Source: CAVVIG01 sp050249955 (GTDB lineage Bacteria > Acidobacteriota > Vicinamibacteria > Vicinamibacterales > CAVVIG01). From it: a stretch of 64,000 nt of DNA. Numbering within the stretch: position 1 is the first letter of the stretch; every line of letters begins with the position of its first letter. The DNA lies in NCBI GenBank assembly GCA_050249955.1, contig JBFWPN010000010.1:62001-126000 (forward strand). Reading direction: 5' to 3'. The notes beneath the pieces were generated by a model. It saw nothing but the letters and a program-made list of their open reading frames with translations. It was not told the DNA's origin and did not search any database. Positions 36,967-44,864 of this stretch are shown here, piece by piece. The position numbers were made by a program, and so were the translations under genes.

Positions 36967-38715
36967 TCACTTCACCGCAAAGACCCAGATGGTGCCGCCC
37001 TCCGGCACCTCCGGGAACTGCCCGGGCCGCAGGGTGTTCAGGCGCCCCTGCATCGAGCGCGAGTCGACGCCCCAGCCGGACTGCACGGCGACGTACTGCG
37101 TGCCGTCCACCATGAAGGTGGACGGCTGGCCGATCACGCCGGAACTGGTGGGGAACTCCCACAGCAGGCGGCCATTGCCGGCATCGAATGCCCGGAACCG
37201 GCGGTCGTTGGTACCGCCCGTGAACACGAGCCCGCCACCGGTCGTGAGCATCGGCCCCCAGGTCGGCGAGTTCGCGAAGGTGTGGGTCCAGACCTTCTGT
37301 CCGGTGTCCACGTTCCAGGCCTGTACCTCGCCGATGTGATCGGCGCCCGGGGCCATCAGCAGCTCGGTCGTCGCGCCGACGAAGGACGTGCCGGCCGCAT
37401 AGGGCACCGGTCGGCCGGTGATGGCGCTGCAGAGGTTCTCGTTGGCGGGAATGTAGATGAGCCGTGTCCGCGGATTGAACGCAATCGGCGGCCAGTTCTT
37501 CCCACCCCAGAAAGACGGGCAGAACTCGGCGCGCCTGCCCGTGCCCGGCTTGTGCGCCGGATCGACATCGGGCCGGCCGGTCTTCGGGTCGATGCTCCGG
37601 AAGACGTTCTGCTTCACGTACGGCTGGGCATCCACGAACCGGATCGGTCCGTCGGTCCGCTCGAGGAACCACATGTAGCCGTCGCGTGCGATGTTGACGA
37701 GCCCCTTCACCGTGCGCCCGCCGCGGGTGAAGTCGATGAGCAGCGGCGGCGACACCTCGTCCCAGTCCCACGAGTCGTTCGGATGGTACTGGTGGTGCCC
37801 CTTGATGGTGCCGGTCGTGACGTCGACGGCGATGGTCGACGACGTGTACAGGTTGTCGCCCGGCCGCTGATCACCCATCCAGGGCCCGCCGTTCCCGGTG
37901 CCGAAGTACGCCAGCTTCGTGGCCGGGTCGTAGTTCGCCGTCACCCAGATCGGCGCACCACCGGTCTTCCACTGCTCGCCGCCGGCCGGCCAGGTCTCGC
38001 TCCCGGGCTGCCCGGGCTCGGGAATGGTGAACACCTTCCAGAGCGGCTTGCCGGTATCCGGATCGAACGCCGCCACGAAGCCGCGGACGCCCAGCTCGCC
38101 ACCCGAGGTGCCCACGATGACCTTCCCGTCGGCGATGAGCGGCGCCATCGAGATGTAGTACCCCTTACGGTTGTCCTCGACGGTCGTGGACCAGACTTCC
38201 TTGCCGGTGCGCGCATCGAGCGCGACCAGCACGGCCTCGGCTCGCGCGAAGTACACCTTGTCGCCGTAGAGCGCGACGCCGCGGCTCGTGCGGTGCAGGG
38301 TGATGGTGTCGGGCGGCGGCGTGTTCAGGTACCGCCACAGCAGCACGCCGGTCTTCGCGTCGATGGCGAGCACCTGGTTACCCGGCGTCGCCACGAACAT
38401 CACGCCGTTGTTCACCAGCGGCGTCGCCTCGTGTCCGCTCGTGCTGCCGGTGGCGAACGACCACACCGGCTGCAGGCGGGACACCGTCGCGGGCGTGAGC
38501 TGATTCAGGGGGCTGTAGCCCCAGCCGTCGTACGTCCGCCGGACCATGAGGACGTTGGCGTCCTCGGGGCGGAGCAGCCGCTCTGCGGTCACCGGCGCGT
38601 AGTTCTGCAGGATGGGCGGGACCGGAGCCGCCGGCTGCTGCGCGTTCACGGCCACGGCTGCGGCCGCGGCCAGGGCAAGCGCGACACCGGTCGCGCAGAC
38701 GGCACGGGTCATCAT
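36967..38715 (-). CDS. Exported PQQ-dependent dehydrogenase (quinoprotein)
   Basis: 582 residues with a signal peptide (TRAVCATGVALALAAAAAVAVNAQ). It is an eight-bladed beta-propeller with tryptophan-docking repeats (AIDAKTGVLLWRYL, AFDPDTGKPLWKVF, AWNVDTGQKVWTHT, AFDAGNGRLLWEFP). NDSWDWDEVSPP carries the likely catalytic Asp. It lacks the C-terminal cytochrome c domain of type II quinohemoproteins and the adjacent Cys-Cys of methanol dehydrogenase, so electrons must go to a separate cytochrome. The substrate is likely an alcohol or sugar. It overlaps the preceding small gene by four bases. Confidence 0.93.
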   Translation of the reverse strand: MMTRAVCATGVALALAAAAAVAVNAQQPAAPVPPILQNYAPVTAERLLRPEDANVLMVRRTYDGWGYSPLNQLTPATVSRLQPVWSFATGSTSGHEATPLVNNGVMFVATPGNQVLAIDAKTGVLLWRYLNTPPPDTITLHRTSRGVALYGDKVYFARAEAVLVALDARTGKEVWSTTVEDNRKGYYISMAPLIADGKVIVGTSGGELGVRGFVAAFDPDTGKPLWKVFTIPEPGQPGSETWPAGGEQWKTGGAPIWVTANYDPATKLAYFGTGNGGPWMGDQRPGDNLYTSSTIAVDVTTGTIKGHHQYHPNDSWDWDEVSPPLLIDFTRGGRTVKGLVNIARDGYMWFLERTDGPIRFVDAQPYVKQNVFRSIDPKTGRPDVDPAHKPGTGRRAEFCPSFWGGKNWPPIAFNPRTRLIYIPANENLCSAITGRPVPYAAGTSFVGATTELLMAPGADHIGEVQAWNVDTGQKVWTHTFANSPTWGPMLTTGGGLVFTGGTNDRRFRAFDAGNGRLLWEFPTSSGVIGQPSTFMVDGTQYVAVQSGWGVDSRSMQGRLNTLRPGQFPEVPEGGTIWVFAVK

Positions 38716-39017
38716 GACTGTCCCTCGCGGATGCGCTCGATCTTCCGGTCGCGTTCCGACGACAGGCGTTCCTTCTCGGTCCGGAACTCGGCCTCGAGCG
38801 CCTCGCGACCGGCCGGATCCAGGGTCTTCGTCAGCCGCGACTGGAGCATCACCTGCTGCTCGGCAATCCTCGCCTCGTAGAGGCTGCGGATCTCGGCGAT
38901 CTGGGCCTTCTCGGCGTCGCTCAGCGTGCGCTGCGTCACGCCAGCCTCGGCGTCCTTCTGTCGCAGCCGCTCCATTGCCAGTTCGAAGGACGACTTCAAG
39001 CGCGGTTCGTCTGCCAT
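38712..39017 (-). CDS. Small coiled-coil protein upstream of the quinoprotein
   Basis: 101 residues, highly charged and entirely helical (LSDAEKAQIAEIRSLYEARI, ALEAEFRTEKERLSSERDRK), predicted as a coiled coil. Cytoplasmic, no cysteines, family unknown to me. Its TGA overlaps the quinoprotein ATG (ATGA), so they are translationally coupled and form a three-gene operon with the serine hydrolase. Its own ATG lies in CCATGG, which also reads ATG on the other strand. Confidence 0.8.
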   Translation of the reverse strand: MADEPRLKSSFELAMERLRQKDAEAGVTQRTLSDAEKAQIAEIRSLYEARIAEQQVMLQSRLTKTLDPAGREALEAEFRTEKERLSSERDRKIERIREGQS

Positions 39018-39036
39018 GGTAAGAGTGTCAGGGATT

Positions 39037-39342
39037 ATGGCTCGAAAGGGTCCAGCTGCAAGCGGTCATCACCACGTCTACGTGGTCTACCTCCGCAACC
39101 CGAAGCGGGACGGCAAGGCCGGCTACTACGTGGGCATGACCGGGCTCACGCCCGAAGAGCGGTTCGAGAACCACAAGAGGGGGATCAAGGCGGCCCGCGT
39201 CGTGCGCAGGTTCGGTGAACGGCTGGTGCCGCGCCTCTACGCCCACTTGAATCCCATGCCGTACGAGAAGGCGGTCCGCATGGAGGCCTGGCTCGCCGAC
39301 AGCCTCCGCAAGCGCGGATACGTCGTGTTCGGCGGACACTGA
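39037..39342 (+). CDS. GIY-YIG-like nuclease domain protein
   Basis: 101 residues. HHVYVVYLRNPKRDGKAGYY followed by VGMTGLTPEERFENHKRG matches the GIY-YIG core (VYVVYL for GIY, YYVGMT for YIG, then Arg), and the C-terminal helix carries EAWLADSLRKRGY with Glu. Single-domain members of this type have no confirmed function, and a DNA- or RNA-nicking role is inferred. I chose ATG 39037; ATG 39016, seven residues longer, overlaps the divergent start codon in CCATGG. Confidence 0.8.
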   Translation: MARKGPAASGHHHVYVVYLRNPKRDGKAGYYVGMTGLTPEERFENHKRGIKAARVVRRFGERLVPRLYAHLNPMPYEKAVRMEAWLADSLRKRGYVVFGGH

Positions 39343-39387
39343 CGAGGTCGTACCGTTTGCAGGCTCCCGACGCCGGGAGGACCTGAC

Positions 39388-39858
39388 ATGAAACGGCAGA
39401 CCTACGCCTACGCCACGCTGGTGGCCGCGCTGCTCCTGGCGCCAGCCTGCGGCCAGTCGGGCGACCCGAGCGGCGCCGACAACCGCCGCGACCGGGTGGC
39501 AACCGAGCGGGCGAACGAACAGACCAACGAAACGGCGCCCGACCCCACACGACAGCCTGACCGGTCCGCCGATTCCCGCGACGGCACCACCGGGACATCC
39601 GGAGCCGTCCGGCGCAGCGCGGAGGAGGCCATGGGCGTCGGCCCGGACGCCACCATCACGATGCGCGTGCAGGCCGAGTACGCCTCCGCCGACGTCGTGA
39701 AGGGACGCAATATCGACGTCGACACGGACAACGGTGTCGTCACGCTCACGGGGAGCGTGGACTCTGCACGCGAGAAGCAGGAAGCCGAGCGGATCGCCCG
39801 CGAGGTGGATGGTGTCCGCCGCGTCGTGAACCGGCTCACCATCGAGACCGCACGCTAG
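39388..39858 (+). CDS. BON-domain lipoprotein
   Basis: 156 residues. A lipoprotein signal ends in LAPAC (Cys21). A disordered, polar linker (about 22-85) leads to one BON domain (about 88-155; MRVQAEYASADVVKGRNIDV, VTLTGSVDSAREKQEAERIA, VVNRLTIET). It resembles OsmY/DolP-type envelope stress proteins that bind phospholipid. AGGAGG-like purines precede the ATG. A second BON protein occurs at 19.2-20.3 kb. Confidence 0.9.
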   Translation: MKRQTYAYATLVAALLLAPACGQSGDPSGADNRRDRVATERANEQTNETAPDPTRQPDRSADSRDGTTGTSGAVRRSAEEAMGVGPDATITMRVQAEYASADVVKGRNIDVDTDNGVVTLTGSVDSAREKQEAERIAREVDGVRRVVNRLTIETAR

Positions 39859-39914
39859 GCGGGGACCGGCGCTGCGGCGCCGGCCTCACCCAGCCCTTCC
39901 CTTACAATGTGCGG

Positions 39915-40265
39915 ATGCGCGTCGTGAACCGCACCGCCGTCACCATTGTCGGCGCCGAGCCCTACCTGGAATGGACCCGCAGCCGTGACGCGGACTTCAA
40001 CCGCGGCCAGCTGACCGTGGCCAGGACCAAGGCCTTCGGCTCGGCGTTCCTCCTGCCCGAAGTGGACTACGAAGAGGACCTCCAGGAATGGGTGGAGGAG
40101 AACTTCGAGTGGATCTTCGAGTTCCAGCTGTCCCAGTGGACCGGTGACGAGTCGGCATGGCCGCAGGACCGCGACCTCCAGATGTTCCGGGCCTGGTTTC
40201 GCGTGGACCTGCACAACGTCGTCGTGGACGTCGCCGACGATGACATCGAGGGAGAGGAACTCTGA
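39915..40265 (+). CDS. Small acidic hypothetical protein
   Basis: 116 residues, strongly acidic (EVDYEEDLQEWVEENFEWIF, ending ADDDIEGEEL) and rich in Trp. No signal peptide or cysteines. It resembles short conserved proteins of unknown role in proteobacteria and acidobacteria; no function is claimed. Its TGA directly abuts the ATG of the Dabb gene, so the two are translationally coupled. I chose ATG 39915; the GTG two codons earlier is equally open. Confidence 0.8.
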   Translation: MRVVNRTAVTIVGAEPYLEWTRSRDADFNRGQLTVARTKAFGSAFLLPEVDYEEDLQEWVEENFEWIFEFQLSQWTGDESAWPQDRDLQMFRAWFRVDLHNVVVDVADDDIEGEEL

Positions 40266-40550
40266 ATGCTGACCCACATCGTGTGCTTCAAGTACAAGGT
40301 GGATGTGACCGAGGAGACCCGGCGCGACCACCGCGAGCGGCTGGCGGCCCTGCGGTCGCTCGACGGCGTGGTGGACCTGCAGGTGGGAGCCGATGTCGTG
40401 CGGTCCGCGCGATCGTTCGACACCGGACTGATCGTGACCTTCAGGGACCGTGCAGGACTGGATGCCTACGCCGTGAACCCACAGCACGTGCCGACCGCGC
40501 AGTATGGTGCAGGATTGTGCGAGCAGATCGTGGCCGTGGACTTCGAGTGA
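40266..40550 (+). CDS. Dabb (stress-responsive A/B barrel) family protein
   Basis: 94 residues, the usual single-domain size. LTHIVCFKYKVDVTEETRRD opens the dimeric alpha/beta barrel, and DTGLIVTFRDRAGLDAYAVN followed by PQHV is the conserved second half. Dabb proteins range from stress proteins to polyketide cyclases, and the substrate is unknown. It starts immediately after the preceding stop (TGAATG). Confidence 0.92.
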   Translation: MLTHIVCFKYKVDVTEETRRDHRERLAALRSLDGVVDLQVGADVVRSARSFDTGLIVTFRDRAGLDAYAVNPQHVPTAQYGAGLCEQIVAVDFE

Positions 40551-40744
40551 TTGCCAGCCACTGAGCCACTTTGTGGCAGTGCGGTTCGAAATATTGTCAG
40601 CCGGCTGACGCCCGCTGACGGCACATGCCCGTCGCGCCCGGCGCGGTTGTGCGCGCGTGCGTGCACTCCTGTGGCTGCGGCACGGTCGCGGGACGCGCTG
40701 GGGCGGCGGCGGAAGTCGGCAATCGAATTGCTGACGTGGCAGGC

Positions 40745-40966
40745 ATGACTTCGCCTACCCGACCGATTGAACGCCAGGCCGAGCGCCTGTGGACCGCTGC
40801 CGACGGGACCACGTGCATCCTCGCCACGTGTGACACGCCGCCGATCTACTCGGTGTCCCTGATACGCGACGCGCAGGTGCTGCGCGAGCGTCGACTCTAC
40901 GGCCTGGCCAGCGCACAGATGCTGGCGCAGGGCTGGCGTGAAGTGAGCCAGCCGGTCGCGCGCTGA
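40745..40966 (+). CDS. Small hypothetical protein
   Basis: 73 residues (MTSPTRPIERQAERLWTAAD...). A compact alpha/beta protein with an ILATCDTPPIYSVSLIRDAQ core. No recognised family. The longer frame from 40625 is low-complexity and probably not coding, so the ATG at 40745 is preferred. The roughly 190 bases upstream hold no other gene; I see only a repeated GCTGACG word in them. Confidence 0.55.
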   Translation: MTSPTRPIERQAERLWTAADGTTCILATCDTPPIYSVSLIRDAQVLRERRLYGLASAQMLAQGWREVSQPVAR

Positions 40967-41032
40967 GCGCGGCCGCACCCGGGTTCCTGCCGCGTCCATG
41001 CCCGGGAGGCGTCGCGGCGGGAACGGTTCCCC

Positions 41033-42157
41033 TCAGGGCTCCGGGATCAGCTCGGGCGAGGGGATGAACCACTGCAGGTGCCTGCCCACGATCTCCTGCA
41101 GCACCACGTCCGGCCTTTCCTTCTCGATTTCCTCGACCGCGAAGTCATTCCGCCAGAGATAGACCACCCGACTGAAGTGCTCCGAGAAATACGGAGCCAT
41201 TGCTGACGTGAACGAGTCGCGGAACACCACCGCGCGCGGCAGCGTTGAACCCGGAATCTCGGTGACGATGCGGGGTTCGCCGGCTTCGACGATGTTGCCC
41301 TTCGGCTCCACGACGATGTACTGCCGCTTCTGCTTCGACTCGAGCCGAAGGTCCTCCTCGCCCAGCACGCGCGTCAGCCCCATCATCCCTGCGAGGTCCA
41401 TGCCTGGAATCGTCCGGGTCACCGCGGTGAAGTCCGACTCGGGCCTGGCCGGCGGGATGGCGGGCACCTGGAGCCTGAGCGCCTCGATGATGGTGCGATA
41501 GCCGATGTACGCACCGCGTGAGTTCCAGTGCGTGTCGGTCTTCTGGAACACACGGACCCGTCGCTTCTCGTCCAGGAGCGCCTGTCGGACGTCGATGGCC
41601 GCGCCGGTGTCGGTGATGGCGGTGATGACCTGGTCGGTGCGTGAGAGGCGCGTGACCCGACGTGCCGTCCGCGGGAAGAGTTCGGGGTAGATCGCGCCCT
41701 TGTCCGGCAGGATGGTGAAGGCGTACGCGATGCCCCGCGCGCGGCACCATCGCTGGGCGCGCACGATGGTGTCCCGCCAGTTCTGGATGGCGTGCTCGCT
41801 GAGCAGGTCCTGGTTCGTGAAGTCCTCCAGGCCGCCATCGTCGATGTAGAAGAGCCAGCCGCGCGGGCCCGGTGCGACCGCCGATGATGACGAGACCCCG
41901 AGCCAGAGGTAGCGGGTGATGCCGTACCAGCGGACGAGCGTGGCGCGGAAGGCGAAGTGATCGGTGAACCAGGCGTCGAGCCCGGGCAGGAAGCCTGTTG
42001 CCGACTTCCAGGTGGCGCCTGCCTCGGGGAACGCGGCCAGGGTCCTGTTCTCGGCGTCGGGGTCGGCGCCGTCGGCGCCGAGCAGGTTGGCGACGGGAGG
42101 CGTCACGAGGATGCCGATGAAGGCGGCGACGAGCAGGCCGTTCAGCAGGCGACGCAT
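41033..42157 (-). CDS. AlgX/AlgJ-type SGNH acetyltransferase-like protein
   Basis: 374 residues with an N-terminal signal anchor (LLNGLLVAAFIGILVTPPVA). Family motifs are GWLFYIDDGGLEDF, the catalytic TDTHWNSRGAYIGY (Asp-x-His) and FRDSFTSAMAPYFSEHFSR with the nucleophile region. AlgJ/AlgX proteins transfer acetyl groups to exported polysaccharide in the periplasm, receiving them from AlgI-type MBOAT membrane proteins. The MBOAT gene is directly upstream and overlaps by one base (TGATG). No alginate polymerase gene is nearby, so the acceptor is unknown. Confidence 0.92.
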   Translation of the reverse strand: MRRLLNGLLVAAFIGILVTPPVANLLGADGADPDAENRTLAAFPEAGATWKSATGFLPGLDAWFTDHFAFRATLVRWYGITRYLWLGVSSSSAVAPGPRGWLFYIDDGGLEDFTNQDLLSEHAIQNWRDTIVRAQRWCRARGIAYAFTILPDKGAIYPELFPRTARRVTRLSRTDQVITAITDTGAAIDVRQALLDEKRRVRVFQKTDTHWNSRGAYIGYRTIIEALRLQVPAIPPARPESDFTAVTRTIPGMDLAGMMGLTRVLGEEDLRLESKQKRQYIVVEPKGNIVEAGEPRIVTEIPGSTLPRAVVFRDSFTSAMAPYFSEHFSRVVYLWRNDFAVEEIEKERPDVVLQEIVGRHLQWFIPSPELIPEP

Positions 42158-43599
42158 CAGAAGCGGAAGTAGATGAACGGGTTGTAGGTGCGTGCGGCCA
42201 CCTGGAGCAGCGCCGCCACGAACACCGCGACGAGGGCGACCGCACCGGCCGACTCCGCGAGCAGTGCGCGGGCACCGGCACCCGCCCTGGCGCTGCGCGC
42301 GGCCACCCAGGGGACGATCGGCGTCGAGCCGATGAGGCCCGCGAGGAGCGCCAGCCTGACCTCGGGCGTGAGATACCAGGAGAGGCGGAGCGGGGGCATC
42401 TCGCCGATGCCGAACCCGAAGAGCGTCCGCAGGAAGGCCAACGCCGCCGGGAGGTCCTCGGCCCTGAAGAACACCCAGCCCACCATGACCACGAGCAGCA
42501 GGTAGACGTGCCGCGCCACGGGGTCGGCCCGTTCGAGCAGCCGACCGAGGCCGACGCGTTCCACGACGAGGAAGGTCCCGTGGAACAACCCCCAGATGAC
42601 GAAGTTCCAGCTCGCGCCGTGCCACAGGCCGCAGAGGAAGAACACCGTCACGAGGTTCCGGTACACCTTCCACGGAGCCACGCGATTGCCGCCGAGCGGC
42701 ACGTACAGGTAGTCGCGGAACCAGGACGAGAGCGAGATGTGCCACCGTCGCCAGAACTCCTGCACGGAGTCGGCGATGTAGGGCCAGCGGAAGTTCTCCG
42801 GGAACCGGAAGCCGAACATGCGCCCGAGTCCGATGGCCATGTCCGAGTAGCCCGAGAAGTCGAAGTAGATCTGCAGCGTGTAGCAGGTGATGCCGAGCCA
42901 CGCATAGGGGGCGATGAGCTGCTCCGGTGTCAGCGCGAAGATGCCGTCGGCCGGCACCGCCACGATGTTCGCGATGAGGACCTTCTTGCCCAGGCCGATG
43001 ATGAATCGCCGGACCCCGTATGCGAAGTCGTCCAGTGAGACGACCCGCCTGGCGAGCTGATCGGCCAGTTCCTTGTAGCGGATGATCGGGCCGGCGATGA
43101 GCTGGGGAAACAGCAGCAGGTAGAGCGCGGCATGCACCGGGCTCTTCTGCGCGGTGGCCTGCCGGCGGTACACGTCGACGACGTAGGAGATCGCGTGGAA
43201 GGTGTAGAAGGAGATGCCGATCGGCAGCAGCACCTCGGGGGCGGCGAATCCTGTGGTGCCGGTCGCCCGCAGCAGGGCATCGACGTTCTCGACGAAGAAG
43301 TTGGCGTACTTGAACCAGGCGAGGACGACCAGGTTGATGGTCACCGCCGCGGCCAGCACCCGGGTGGCACGCGCCTCGGAGACCTCGCGCGCGCGGTCCA
43401 CGGCGATCGCCATCCAGTAGTTGAAGGCGATCGAGCCGAGCATGAGCCAGGTGAACCCACCGCCGCCCTTCGCGTAGAAGAGGACCGACGCGACGAGGAG
43501 GAGCACGTTCCCGTACCCCGCGTGTTCCCGCTGGAGGAAATACAGCCCCAGCAGGACCGGGAGGAAGAGGAAGAGGAACGTGGGTTCGGTGAAGAGCAA
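42157..43599 (-). CDS. MBOAT family O-acyltransferase (AlgI-like)
   Basis: 480 residues with about eleven hydrophobic helices. LLFPQLIAGPIIRYKELADQ, YFDFSGYSDMAIGLGRMFGF, WRRWHISLSSWFRDYLYVPL and the catalytic His in FLCGLWHGASWNFVIWGLFH are AlgI signatures. It passes acyl groups across the inner membrane for O-acetylation of an exocellular polymer by the AlgJ-like partner. The start is TTG, three bases after the methyltransferase stop, matching the family's MLF...FLFLFLP N-terminus. Confidence 0.94.
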   Translation of the reverse strand: MLFTEPTFLFLFLPVLLGLYFLQREHAGYGNVLLLVASVLFYAKGGGGFTWLMLGSIAFNYWMAIAVDRAREVSEARATRVLAAAVTINLVVLAWFKYANFFVENVDALLRATGTTGFAAPEVLLPIGISFYTFHAISYVVDVYRRQATAQKSPVHAALYLLLFPQLIAGPIIRYKELADQLARRVVSLDDFAYGVRRFIIGLGKKVLIANIVAVPADGIFALTPEQLIAPYAWLGITCYTLQIYFDFSGYSDMAIGLGRMFGFRFPENFRWPYIADSVQEFWRRWHISLSSWFRDYLYVPLGGNRVAPWKVYRNLVTVFFLCGLWHGASWNFVIWGLFHGTFLVVERVGLGRLLERADPVARHVYLLLVVMVGWVFFRAEDLPAALAFLRTLFGFGIGEMPPLRLSWYLTPEVRLALLAGLIGSTPIVPWVAARSARAGAGARALLAESAGAVALVAVFVAALLQVAARTYNPFIYFRF

Positions 43600-43602
43600 G
43601 CG

Positions 43603-44298
43603 CTACTGGTTCCTGGTGAACACCAGGATGTGCTGGCGCGGCAGCCGGCCGTCGACGGAAGCCAGCGTGAAGCCCTCGGCCTCGACCTCCATCTTCGCCT
43701 CGGCGACGCTCATCTTGTGGTCGGGCCGAATCGGGATCGACGGATCTTCCTTGCGGTATTCGAGCAGGACCAGGCGCCCGCCCGGCTTCAGTGCCTCGCG
43801 CATCCGGCGGAGCATGGCCTGGGGCTGCGCGAACTCGTGATAGACGTCGACCATGAGGATCAGGTCCACGGTGGCGGCCGGCAGCTTCGGGTCGTCCATC
43901 GTGCCGAGCACCAGGTCCACGTTGGTGATCTTCTCCCGTTCGAGCCGCTGCCGCAGGATGGCGAGCATCTGTGGCTGGATGTCGTTGGCGTAGACCTTCC
44001 CCGTGGGTCCCACCCGCCTGGCCATCCGGATGGTCATGTAGCCCGAACCGGCGCCCACGTCCGCCACGGTGGACCCCGGCGCGATGCGGAGTGCGTCCAG
44101 GGCGACGTCGGGTTCCTCTTCCTGCACGCGCTCGGAGCGGTCCAGCCAGTCGGCACCGAGGTAGCTCATCGTGAGCGCGTAGCGGCGGCCGCTGATGGGA
44201 TGGACACCCGGTGACACGACCTGCTGGGCCACCGCGATCGCAGATGCGGCGAGGACCAGCACCGAGCAGAGGGCGGCGAAGCGGGTCTGTTTGTGCAT
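43603..44298 (-). CDS. Exported class I SAM-dependent methyltransferase
   Basis: 231 residues with a clear signal peptide (FAALCSVLVLAASAIAVAQQ), then a complete Rossmann methyltransferase: motif I VADVGAGSGYMTIRMA, YANDIQPQM and LKPGGRLVLLEYR. A SAM enzyme with an export signal is unusual because SAM is cytoplasmic; such proteins do recur in acidobacteria and their substrate is unknown. It is the first gene of the MBOAT/AlgJ operon, so modification of an envelope polymer or lipid is conceivable. Confidence 0.88.
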   Translation of the reverse strand: MHKQTRFAALCSVLVLAASAIAVAQQVVSPGVHPISGRRYALTMSYLGADWLDRSERVQEEEPDVALDALRIAPGSTVADVGAGSGYMTIRMARRVGPTGKVYANDIQPQMLAILRQRLEREKITNVDLVLGTMDDPKLPAATVDLILMVDVYHEFAQPQAMLRRMREALKPGGRLVLLEYRKEDPSIPIRPDHKMSVAEAKMEVEAEGFTLASVDGRLPRQHILVFTRNQ

Positions 44299-44315
44299 AG
44301 AATTAAGGTTCCATT

Positions 44316-44810
44316 ATGACCGAATCGACGCTGACCCCTTCCAGACTTTGGCGGCGCATGACCGCCGACCAGCGCCTCCGTGCCGCCCGGGCCTTCTGGC
44401 CCGATGAGCAGGCCGCCGACGACCAGGTGCAGGCGGTGATGCTGATCGCCCAGCAGAAGAAGTTCCGCCCCAAGTTCATCCTTGGGCTCGACGATGAGCG
44501 CCGCGCGAAGCACCTGGCCAGCATGGTGGCGCTGCCCGAGGCCATGGCCGCCCGCTGCCTCGTGGTCTACCACCTGACCGAGCAGCGCGAGATGATGGGC
44601 CTGTTCCTCGACACGCTCGGCCTGAAGCACGAGAACGGCCTGATCGAGGACGACAACGCGAAGCCAGACCCCGAAAAGATCGGGCCGGCCGTGGCCGCCA
44701 TCGCTGGCAAGTACCCCGCCGAGGACGTGTCGCTCTACCTGACGACCCTCCTGGTGCAGGATCCCGAGACCTGGGGAGGGCTGAGTGGCCTTCCGCAGTT
44801 GCTGACCTAG
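44316..44810 (+). CDS. Conserved hypothetical protein
   Basis: 164 residues, cytoplasmic and mostly helical (TADQRLRAARAFWPDEQAAD, LDDERRAKHLASMVALPEAM, RCLVVYHLTEQREMMGLFLD). No cysteine motif or nucleotide-binding loop is visible and I do not recognise the family. An AAGG site lies seven bases before the ATG. It starts only 17 bases from the divergent methyltransferase gene, so their promoters must overlap each other's coding starts. Confidence 0.78.
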   Translation: MTESTLTPSRLWRRMTADQRLRAARAFWPDEQAADDQVQAVMLIAQQKKFRPKFILGLDDERRAKHLASMVALPEAMAARCLVVYHLTEQREMMGLFLDTLGLKHENGLIEDDNAKPDPEKIGPAVAAIAGKYPAEDVSLYLTTLLVQDPETWGGLSGLPQLLT

Positions 44811-44830
44811 CAGGCGTTCACGAGTGGCCA

Positions 44831-44848
44831 GCCCGGTTCACGCCGGGC
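44831..44848 (+). terminator. GC hairpin before the threonine gene cluster
   Basis: GCCCGG and CCGGGC form a perfect 6-bp stem with a six-base loop, between the hypothetical gene and tdh. There is no U-tract. It could terminate the upstream gene or act in the leader of the tdh-thrB-thrC transcript; I see no threonine-rich leader peptide. Confidence 0.35.
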
Positions 44849-44864
44849 GCGGCGTTCCTGTCAC

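Noticed and set aside
40551..40744. Possible small gene or RNA in the gap after the Dabb gene
   Set aside because: The available frames are Cys/Ala/Arg-rich without a ribosome binding site, and no stable RNA-like fold stands out beyond a repeated GCTGACG word.
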